Notes under the pieces: generated by a model
Databases searched by the model: none
What the model was told of the DNA's origin: nothing
What the model saw: the letters and a program-made list of their open reading frames with translations, nothing else
In this document: piece after piece, positions 56,056 to 64,000 of the stretch
Layout: every line of letters starts with the position of its first letter
Position numbering within the stretch: position 1 is the first letter of the stretch
DNA from: Nannocystis sp.
Lineage (GTDB): Bacteria; Myxococcota_A; Polyangia; Nannocystales; Nannocystaceae
Direction: 5' to 3'
Length of the DNA stretch: 64,000 bases
Assembly (NCBI RefSeq): GCF_016714285.1
Contig: NZ_JADJNN010000020.1
Span: 115,175 to 179,174 of the forward strand
Translations under genes and position numbers: made by a program

Positions 56056-57272
56056 ATGCCCAGCACCCGCCTCGCCCTCGCCCTCCTCGCCCTCCCCGCC
56101 TGCGTCGCCGTCGACCCCACCACCCTCGAGCTCCAGCCCGCCCTGGAACTCAGCTGCCAGCACCCCGATGCCTGGTTCGAGGGCATCTACCCCACCCCGT
56201 CCGCCCCCAGCCACCTCACGGCGGCACCCGCCGCCACCCGTACCGCCCGGCCCCTCCCGCCGCCCTCCTCCCCGCGACCCGCTGGGATGGCCCCGCCAGG
56301 CAGCGCCACCTGGCCGCCTGCGCCGACGCCTGCGTCGGCTCACCAGACCGGCTTCCTCTACCGTTGCCCCGACACCGGCTGGCGGGTCACCGCCGGGCCG
56401 ACCCTCGCCCCGCCCCCCGCGCTCCTCCCGGACCCCCTCACGCCCGACGCCTGCTACCCCGACTCGGCCTGCGCCGCCGCCTTCGCCGCACCGATCGGCC
56501 TGGCCCTGCGCGGCCCCTCCGCCCTCGCGGGCCCCACCGACCACACCGCCCGCGCCGACGCCCACCTGGCCCTCAACCTCCCTGGAGCCCAGGTCCGCCA
56601 CCCCCTCCACGCCCGCGCGCCAGCTCCAGCGCCGGCGCCTGCGACCACCGCTCACTCGGCTTCCTCGCCACCCCTCACCCTACGACGACGCCGGCGCCCG
56701 CAGCCGCGCCCGCCTCCGGCCTCGTCGACCTCGCCGTCACCCGGTCCTCAGACCCTCGGGCTCGAGCTCCTGCGCCCCGCCCTCGCCGACCTCGATCCGG
56801 TCACGGGCACCCTCAGATTCCCCGCCAGCGCCCTCGGGCTGCGCATCAGCTCGCCATCTCCGCCGGCAGCCAGATCGACCCGGCCCGCGCCAGCTCCGCT
56901 ACGCAACCCGCCGCCGATCCACGGCCGCCTCGCCGACGGCGCCCTCACCCTCGCCGCCGAGTTCCCGCTCGCCAGCCTCGGCGGCGCCCGCCTCGACCTC
57001 GAGCTCCAGCCCACCGCCCACCCCCCGATCGCCGATCTCACCCCCCAAAGCCCCCTCCGGGCCGGCCCGCTCCCGCAGGACCCGCACGCCCCCAGCCCTC
57101 TCCACCGCCCGCGACCCGACGACGACCTCGCCTCGCTCATCTGGGTCGTCGACGGTATCGGCACGCCCGCGATCTCCGCCGGGCGGGCACGACGCCTGGC
57201 CCTGTGGGTCGCCGACCGCCCGCGGCGCGCCCTCGCCCGCTCCCCACCCGCAGCGTCCACGTCGAGGGATGA
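56056..57272 (+). CDS. Lipoprotein of unknown function (frameshifted)
   Basis: The start is ATG 56056 with lipobox LLALPAC (Cys16). Then come VAVDPTTLELQPALELSCQH, YRCPDTGWRVTAGPTLAPPP, DSACAAAFAAPIGLALRGPS, LRFPASALGLRIS, GRLADGALTLAAEFPLASLG and DDDLASLIWVVDGIGTPAIS. The deduced end is SVHVEG at 57270. About five shifts break it. It is Pro/Ala-rich with a few Cys. Similar Cys-plus-beta patterns occur in other myxobacterial lipoproteins, but no family was recognised. Confidence 0.55.
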
Positions 57273-57299
57273 ATCTAGCGCACCCGCCGCCTTTCACAA

Positions 57300-57690
57300 T
57301 CAACGCTCGACAGCCCTCCGCCAACCACAGCTCGAGCTCCGCCACCACGCTCCCCATCGCCTGCGACCGCCTCGCCATCTCGGCGACAGACCACCTGCGA
57401 TCGCGCCGCCCACACGACACCAGCGGCTCCATCCTCCTCGCGCCGCCGATCCTTCGCCCTCCCCGGCGGCGACGTCCGGCGAATCGAACAGCACCACGAA
57501 CATCAGCAGCGGGCCTCCTCCGCCCACGCTCTCCGCAGCTCCCCACCGCCGCCTCGGCCGCGCCACCACCACAGCGCATCGCCCCCGCGGCCAGCGCGGC
57601 CTCATACCGCAGAGATGCGTGCCCGCCTGACCCACGAACACCCACGCCCCACCGGCTCGCACTGCGCGGCGACAAACCGCCTCGTCGCCG
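57300..57690 (-). CDS. Possible small frameshifted gene downstream of the permease
   Basis: On the minus strand, pieces such as ACVFVGQAGTHLCGM, PLLMFVVLFDSPDVAAGE and SVVAELELWLAEGCRALIVK could belong to one protein broken by several shifts. The reading is uncertain. The same stretch could be non-coding. No family. Confidence 0.25.
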
Positions 57691-57739
57691 CCCACCAATT
57701 CGCTCTCGCTCACCTTATTCGCCGCCTGCAACGCCCGCC

Positions 57740-59053
57740 GGGACCACCCAAATACCGGCACCCCACCAGCAAGATCCCCACGTCGACCGCAAACACCGCG
57801 GCTGCTGACCGCGCGGCTGATCAGCGAAACAACGACGCCGCCAGAAGCCAACAGCGGCACCACCGGATAGCCCAGGTCCGACCACGGTCGCGCCCGCTCA
57901 CCCTGGGTCCCTTCCCAGCGCAGGCACCGCCGCCACCAACAGCGCATAAACGGCCGGATCCCGATCACGGGGTGCTCCGTCAGCTCGGCGAAGCTGCGCA
58001 CCGACACAAACACCACCCCAGGCGCCACAGAACAGCACGATGCTCCCCGTCGGCGTCCCATAACGCGGGTGCACCTTCGCCAGGCGCGGAAGAAAAACCG
58101 GTCCTCCGCCATCGCATGGGAACACCCGGGGTCCGGTCATCATCGACCCGTTGAGCGTCCCAGAGGTGCGGCCCACCACCGCCGCCGCGATCAGCGTCAC
58201 CGATCGGCCCGACCAACGCCGCCGCCCGTTCGGCCCGCGGTGGCGGCGAGTTCACCATCTGCTCCATCGGCACCACGCGCAGGTACACGAAGTTCACCGC
58301 GAGATAGGGCCCGACCACCGCCCCCGTCGAGGATGAACACATAGGCGGCGTCGCTGCGGATCGCGGATCTCCCGCTCCACAAAGCCGACGTCGCACCAGC
58401 CGTCGTACGCCCACAGGATCGCGATCATCCCCAGCACAAACGCCGGCAGCTCGGCCCGCTCGATCACCGTGTGCACCGGCAGCTCCCCCGGCACCAGCAA
58501 GAGCCCCAGCGCGATGAGCCCCAGCAGCGCCCCCACCTTCAGCACCGTGCTCAAATTCTGGACCACCGCCCCAAATTCGACCCCGCGCCGGTTGATCGCC
58601 CCCACCACCACGATCATGGCGATCGCCAGCACCTGCGCCCGCGACAGCGAGAGCCCGCCGGCGCGCGCAGCGTCTCCGCGTGATCTGCCGATCACCCGCC
58701 GCATACTCCGACGACGTGGTGGCGATCGCCCCGTACGCCGCCGGCCGCAAGATCGCAGCTCCGCCCAGCCGAACAGGAACGCCGGCAGGCGGAACCTCGC
58801 GCACGTGCGTAGATCACGCCGCTGCGCGTGCGTACTCGCCAGCTCGGCGAAGGTCAACGCCCCCGCCAGCGCCACCACCCGCCGCCACCCACGCCAGCGC
58901 GAAGCTCCACCTCGTCGATGTGGTACGCGATGCTCGCCGGCGTCCGAATCCGCTGCCGATCGTCGACCCGATCAGCACCGCCACGGTGCTCCAAAGCCCC
59001 AGCTTCCGCGGCAGCCGCTCACCCCATGGATCTGCCGCCGCCGCTTCGCCCAT
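57740..59053 (-). CDS. APC-superfamily amino-acid permease (frameshifted)
   Basis: A 12-TM inner-membrane transporter. The start is ATG 59053 (MGEAAAADPWGERLPRKLGL). Diagnostic segments are LWSTVAVLIGSTIGSGIF (TM1 with the GSGIF signature), ALAGALTFAELA (TM2), LPAFLFGWAELVILRPAA (TM3), GLSLSRAQVLAIAMIVVVGA, FVLGMIAILWAYDGWCDVGF, MMTGPRVFHAMAEDRFFFRA and YGTPTGSIVLFCGAW. These match the LAT/APC type. The 3' end near 57740 is approximate. About seven shifts occur. Divergent from the dipeptide epimerase gene, which suggests uptake of amino acids or peptides linked to it only by position. Confidence 0.75.
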
Positions 59054-59060
59054 CGCCCCA

Positions 59061-59066
59061 GCGATA
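59061..59066 (-). promoter_or_regulatory. Putative -10 hexamer TATCGC for the permease
   Basis: Minus-strand TATCGC with 7 nt to ATG 59053; no Shine-Dalgarno. Confidence 0.25.
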
Positions 59067-59118
59067 CAACATTTCCCGCCCGCCCCCAAGCGCGAGGACC
59101 TGCTAAACGTGACCTGCG

Positions 59119-60141
59119 ATGGAGCACGAGGCCTGGATCGTCCCGCTCAAGCTGCGCCACCCCTTCGGCATCTCCCGCGGCACCGCCAGCGAGCTGCCCA
59201 CCGTCCTGCTCCGCCTCGGCTCCGGTCCGCACCTCGGCCTCGGCGAGGCCGCCCCCGTCCGTTACCTCGGCCACCGCGCCCCGGACCTCCTCGCCGACCT
59301 CAGCGCGCTCTGCACACGGCTCCCCGAACCTGACCCAGGGGACATGTCCCGGGGTTCCCCGCCAGCGCCCCCGCCCGTGCGCGCCGCCCTCGACGTCGCC
59401 CTCTGGGATCGCAGCGCCCGGGCCGCTGACCGCACCTTGCGCGCCGAGCTCGACCTCCGCAGCCCGCCGGTCCTCGCCACCACCGCCAGCCAAACTTCTT
59501 ACACCATCGCCCTCGACACCCTCGAAGCCATGGCGGAGCGCGCCGCCGAGGCCAGCCACCTCCCGCAGCTCAAGCTCAAGCTCGGCCGCGATCCCGCGTT
59601 CGACCGCGAGGCCCTGCTCCGGGTCGCCGCTGCCGCCCCGCACGCACGCCTGCGGGTCGACGCCAACGGCGGCTGGACCTTCGCCGAGGCCCGGACCCTG
59701 CTACCGCTCTTCCACGCCCACGGCGTCGAGTTCATCGAGCAGCCACTCGCCCGCGGCCAGCTCGCCGCCCTCGCCAGATGCGGCGCCGCAAGCCCCTCCG
59801 CTCTACGCCGACGAGGACGTCAGGGCCCCGAATCGCTGCTCGCCCTGCGTGTCTGCGTCGACGGCATCAACATCAAGCTCATGAAGTGCGGCGGGATCTC
59901 GCCCGCCCTCGCCGCGATCGCCACGGCCCGCCGCGAGGGCTGGCGCGTGCTGCTCGGCTGCGCGTCGAGCCGCATCGGCCTCGCGGCCGCCGCCAGCCTC
60001 GCCGGGCGGGTCGATGAGCTCGACCTCGACGCCCACATGCTCACCCTGGACGACCCCGTTCCGCCTGGCAGCCAGCGCGAGCTCTCGCCGGGTCTACCCG
60101 CCTGGCCCGGCCCCGGCCTCGGCCTGCCGACCCGCTGGTAA
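59119..60141 (+). CDS. Dipeptide (L-Ala-D/L-Glu) epimerase, enolase superfamily
   Basis: Probably epimerises Ala-Glu from peptidoglycan breakdown. The 340-residue frame is open throughout. There is a capping domain (LPTVLLRLGSG...GLGEAAPVRY), the KxK acid-base pair in LPQLKLKLGRD, metal ligands Asp181 (VDANGGW) and Glu207 (EQPL), and the second catalytic Lys region INIKLMKCGGI. The third ligand block, normally YADEDV, is missing from the frame. In the adjacent frame 59788-59822 reads APPLYADEDVRAP, so two compensating single-base errors scramble about 12 residues. A palindrome copy (59329-59350) forms the loop EPDPGDMSRGS. Confidence 0.88.
   Translation: MEHEAWIVPLKLRHPFGISRGTASELPTVLLRLGSGPHLGLGEAAPVRYLGHRAPDLLADLSALCTRLPEPDPGDMSRGSPPAPPPVRAALDVALWDRSARAADRTLRAELDLRSPPVLATTASQTSYTIALDTLEAMAERAAEASHLPQLKLKLGRDPAFDREALLRVAAAAPHARLRVDANGGWTFAEARTLLPLFHAHGVEFIEQPLARGQLAALARCGAASPSALRRRGRQGPESLLALRVCVDGINIKLMKCGGISPALAAIATARREGWRVLLGCASSRIGLAAAASLAGRVDELDLDAHMLTLDDPVPPGSQRELSPGLPAWPGPGLGLPTRW
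59329..59350. repeat. Palindrome copy in the dipeptide epimerase gene
   Basis: CCTGACCCAGGGGACA (59329) running into the perfect palindrome GGGACATGTCCC (59339-59350); in frame, in a surface loop. Confidence 0.65.
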
Positions 60142-60294
60142 ACGGGCCCTTCGAGCGCGATCGCCACAGCCCTCCGTCTGGGGCCCTCGCCCCCCGCGAC
60201 AGGCCGCCATCCCACACTAGACGCCGCGATTGCGGCATTTTGCGCGGGCGGTCTTGGCTCGCCGCAGCGCCAGCGTGGCATACTCGCCCCTCGC

Positions 60295-63200
60295 TTGAAC
60301 ACCGACGATCCCCACCGGCTGCACGCGACGGCCCCAAGTGATCTTGGGTCCGCATCAGGCACGTGGTCGGACCCCGGGATGCTGCTCCCCGACGGCGCCC
60401 CGCGCCGCCTCGGCCGCTACGAACTCCTGCGCCGCCTCGGCTCTGGCGGCATGGGTGTGGTGTACGCCGCCCTCGATCGCGAACGCGACCGGCGAGTCGC
60501 CCTCAAGACCCTGCAAGCTCGGGCCGTGGCCTCTACCGCCTCAAGCACAGGTTCCGGGCCGCCGCCAGCGTCATCCACCACAACTTGCTCGTCGCCCTCT
60601 ACGAAGCTCGTCTCCGACGCCGACCAGTGGTTTCATCACGATGGAGTACGTCGAGGGCGTGCGCTTCGGCCACTATGTCCCGCACGGACACCTCCGAGCA
60701 ACCCGACGACTTCAGGCACGGCGTCGGCGTCCACGATCGCTGACAGCGTCACCGGGCGACGCGCGCCCTGCCGCTCCGCCCGGAAGCTCGACGAGACCCG
60801 CCTGCGCGACGCCCTCGCCCAGCTGGTCACCGGCGTCACGCGCTCCGCCGCCGGCCGGCAACCCCACGGCCTCAGGTCCTCAACGTCCTGGTCGCCGCAG
60901 CGGCCGCGTCGTCATCCTCGACTTCGGCCTCATCAGCGACCGCGGTCCGGCGCCGTCGACGCCACCCTCGAGCGGCGGCATCCTCGGACCCCGGCGTACG
61001 CGTCGCCCGGAGCAGGCCGCCGGCCACGCATCGTCACCGCCGCGAGCGACTGGTACGCCGTGGGTGTGATGCTCTACGAGGCGCTCACCGGCCGCCTCCC
61101 CTTCATCGGCACCACCCTCAAGATCCTCGCCGCCAAGCAGCAGCACGACCCGCTCCACGTCCACGAGTTCGCCCCCGCCGCGCCCGCCGACCTCGCCGAC
61201 CTGTGCATGGGCCTCCTGCGCCGCGACCCCACCGCCCGCCTCACCGGCACCGACGTGCTCGCCCGCGCCGCCACGGCAAAGGGCGCCCCGCTGCCCGCCG
61301 CCCGCCGGGCCGCCTGCACCAGGCGGCGCTCATCAGCCGCGACGACCTGCTCGCCGCCCTCCACGACGCGACGCCAGCAGCAAAGGCGCCCCGTCACCGT
61401 CTATGTCCACGGCGGCTCCGGCATCGGCAAGACCGCCCTCATCGACCACTTCCTCAGCTCGCTGCGCCGCGACGCGCCCGAGGCCCTGGTCCTGCCGGCC
61501 GCTGCTACCGAGCGCGAGACGGTCCCCTCAGGCCTTCGACTCCGTCGTCGACTCGCTCACCCACTATCTTCGTCGCCTGCCGCAGGTCAGGGGCCACCGC
61601 GCTCATCCTGCCCCCGCGACGTGACAGGATTGACCCGCCTCTTCCCGTGCTCGCGCGTGCAGCTCGTCGCCGACGCCCCGCAGCGCTGTTCGGCTGGCCC
61701 CGATCAATCAGGAGGCCCGCCGTCGGGCCTTCCGCGGCCTCGGGAGCTGCTCGCCCGCATCGCCGACCGCCGCCCGCTGGTCCTGCGCATGGCCGACCTG
61801 CAGTGGGGCGACGAGGACAGCGCCCGCCTCCTCTCCGACATCGTCACCCCGCCCGACGCCCCCGCGCTCCTCGTGATCGGCTCCTACCGCAGCGACGAGG
61901 GCGCCGCCTCGCCGATGCTCCGCGAGCTCGCCCGCCTCTACGAGGCCCCGGCATGCGCGGCGACGTTCGGAGCCTGTTCATCCCGCCCCTCGGTCACAAA
62001 CAGGCCGAGGAGCTCGCCCCTGCTCCACGTCGAGGCCGCAACGACGGCCCCGCCCTCGCCGGGCCGCCGCGCATCGCCCGAGGTCCGAGGGCAACCCGCT
62101 GTTTGTCGAGCCGAGCTCGTGCGCCACGACGAGGACTGCTCGCGCCGCCTCGGCGACCGCGCGAGATCTCGCTCGAGCAGATCGTCCTCCTGCCTCCGAC
62201 GGCCTCGCGGAGGCCGCCGGGCGCCTGCTCGGTCGTCGCCGTCGCCGGCCACCTGGTCCAGAACCTGGCCTTTGCGACCGCCGGCTACTCGGCGAGGCCT
62301 CCGCGCTCGGCATCCTCCGTTCTCAGCACCTCGTGCGCACCCGCAGACGGACCCGCGACGCGGACGCCATCGAGTGCTACCACGACCGCGTCCGCGCCAC
62401 CGTCCTGGCCGAGGTCGTTCCGCAGCAGCTCGTCATCCACCGCCGCCAGCTCGCCCTCGCCTTCGAGGCGCGAGGCGGCGACCCCAGGTCCGCCCACCAC
62501 TTCAACGCCGCGGGAGCCTGCGACCGCGCCGTGCACTTCGCGTGCATCGCCGCCGAACGTGCCGCGGCCGCCCTCGCCTTCAACCGCGCCGCCGAGCTCT
62601 ACCGCCTCGCCCACGCCTGGACCGACCCGGCCACGCCCCGTCACCACCTCCTGCGCCTGCGCGCCGACGTCCTGGTGCTCGCCGGTCGCTGCGGTGAGGC
62701 GGCCCCGCTCTACCTCGAGCCGCCGCCGGCGAGGAGGTCCCCCCTCTCCCTCGAGGCTGCGTCGCCGCGCCTGCCGAGCAGCTCCTCGTCAGCGGCCGCA
62801 TCGACGAGGGCGTCAAGCTGCTGCGCCCGGTGCTCGGCAAGTCGGCCTCTCGTACGCACGCCGACCCCGAGCCGCGCCAACATGTCGATCATCACGGGGT
62901 CGCGCAGCCCGGCCTGCGTGGCATCAGCTTCCGCAGCACCGCCGAGGCCGACATCCCCGCCGCAGAGCTGCTGCGCCGACGTCCTGCCTCCTCCGCCGGC
63001 AAGGCCTCGCCTTCGTCGACCCGTCCGCGGCTACGGCTTCCGTCCTCCACGGCCTCCTGCTCGCCCTGCAAGCCGGCGAGCCGCGCCGCATCGCCCCGCA
63101 ACCTCGCCTTCGTCGGCATGATGATGATCTCGCGCGGCACCAACAACTCCGTCTCGCGCGGCACGACCTTCATCAAGGAGGCCCGCAAGATCGCCGACAA

Positions 63201-64000
63201 CCTCGGCGACCCCTACCTCGTCGCCCTCACCGACATCATCTCCGGCGTCGCCCAGTTCACCCTCGGCCGCTGCAGCAAGCCTCGGGTGCTCGAAGCCTGG
63301 CCTCCTCCTCCTCCACGAGCGCTGCGCCGGCGCGGCCTGGGAGGTCTCGATCGCCCAGATGTCCGCCCACCGATCGATCATGATGATGGGCCAGATCGGC
63401 GAGCTCGCCTCCCGCTCGCACGCCTGGCTGCGCGAGGCCGAGGACGCCGGCGACGTCTACGGCGAGGTCTGGGCCTGCCTGTTCTCCGGCGCCGCCCTGC
63501 TCGCCAGCGACGACGTCCAGGGCGCCCGCGACCGCGTCCACGCCGCGATCCGTCGCTGGTCGCAGGACGGCTTCGCTTCCAGCACATGCTCGCCCTCGTC
63601 ATCGAGACCTTCTGCGACCTCTACGAGGTCCTGGCGACCGTGCCACAACCCGGCGACTCTCGGAGCAGTGGGCCGCCGTCGAGGGGCTCGCACGTCGCCT
63701 TCACTGGCAGTTCCTCCGCATCTTCGGCCTGCAACTGCGAGCCGCTGCCGCCCTGGCCGCCGCGCGCGAGCAACCCCACGCCGAAAATGTCCTGCTCGCC
63801 GCCGCCGAGCGCGACGCCAGCCAGCTCGACCTCGACGGAAGAACCGCCGCGACTCGGCGGCAGCCGTAGCTGATCGCGCCGGCATCGCGGCCAGAACCGG
63901 CGCCCGCCGCGGGCCATCGTCCACCTCGACTTCGCCATCACCGGCTTTGACGCCGCGAACACGGCCCTCCACGCCGCCTGCGCCCGCCGACGCAAGGGCG
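60295..64000 (+). CDS. Ser/Thr protein kinase with AAA ATPase and helical repeats (frameshifted, 3' end beyond window)
   Basis: A large myxobacterial-type signalling protein. The start is TTG 60295, with CATACT 10 nt upstream. The kinase domain has the P-loop LGSGGMGVVYAALD, VALKTL (ATP Lys), the DFG block VVILDFGLISDRG, and DWYAVGVMLYEALTGRLPFI. An AAA/NACHT-like module follows: Walker A VYVHGGSGIGKTALI, Walker B with DLQWGDEDSARLLSD, SYRSDEGAASPMLRELARLY. From about 62400 come TPR-like helices (VIHRRQLALAFEARGGDPRS, ASAHHFNAAGACDRAVHFAC). The catalytic HRD region near 60870 is obscured by errors. At least twelve shifts occur, and the frame continues past 64000. It resembles the kinase-ATPase fusions that sense stress or stage development in myxobacteria. 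Confidence 0.85.

Overview
The window reads as chromosomal DNA of a very GC-rich myxobacterium, most likely a Nannocystis/Enhygromyxa-type (Nannocystales) member of the Myxococcota. The evidence is extreme G/C at third codon positions, many lipoproteins with Thr/Asp/Ser/Gly linkers, a MYXO-CTERM-like tail (GCGC near 41710), a CFI-box tail, a DUF4215-like Cys-rich repeat, an MglA-type GTPase, and a cycloeucalenol cycloisomerase homologue that fits sterol-making myxobacteria. No tRNA, rRNA, CRISPR array, prophage or insertion sequence was recognised.

Layout, 1-39 kb (reading frames essentially intact): GDPD phosphodiesterase (cut by the window edge) and serS; a cell-wall/tRNA block dacB-ddl-trpS; a GNAT protein; a Cys-rich lipoprotein, a membrane protein and a TetR regulator with three operator-like sites; an MglA-like GTPase; surface/secreted proteins (10.7-15.1 kb); thrB; a DsbA-like lipoprotein; etfB-etfA; two overlapping histidine kinases, the second with an eroded ATP site; aminotransferase, O-methyltransferase and cycloeucalenol cycloisomerase homologue; a vWA lipoprotein; an XPB-type helicase next to a Bax1 (DUF790) nuclease; a secreted Cys-rich protein with an outer-membrane beta-barrel; RNase R; a PQQ-type beta-propeller lipoprotein; an AblB-like acetyltransferase; and htpG.

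Layout, 39-64 kb: the gene content is still ordinary (a metalloprotease-like secreted protein, a BtuF-like binding protein, metG, a Slt-type lytic transglycosylase, fadN-fadA, an M4 metalloprotease, an APC permease, a dipeptide epimerase and a Ser/Thr kinase with an AAA module). Nearly every gene longer than about 250 codons is, however, broken by single-base shifts, often in compensating pairs. This starts abruptly at 39140 inside htpG and looks like uncorrected sequence error more than decay. Coordinates in this half are outer limits of the deduced genes.

Three features cut across the gene list. (1) About two dozen copies of a short palindrome, consensus CCTGTCC-N4-GGACAGG, are scattered through the window, mostly inside protein-coding genes and without breaking the frame. 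They lie at linkers and loops, and in the cycloisomerase one even supplies the start codon. (2) Many genes have a TANNNT -10-like hexamer only 6-10 nt before the start codon and no Shine-Dalgarno sequence, which suggests common leaderless transcription. (3) Between fadA and the M4 protease there is a promoter-like TTGACA/TACACT pair followed by about 225 nt without a credible gene and a strong intrinsic terminator. This is a candidate small RNA whose two 3' hairpins carry the same AAGAGGA loop.
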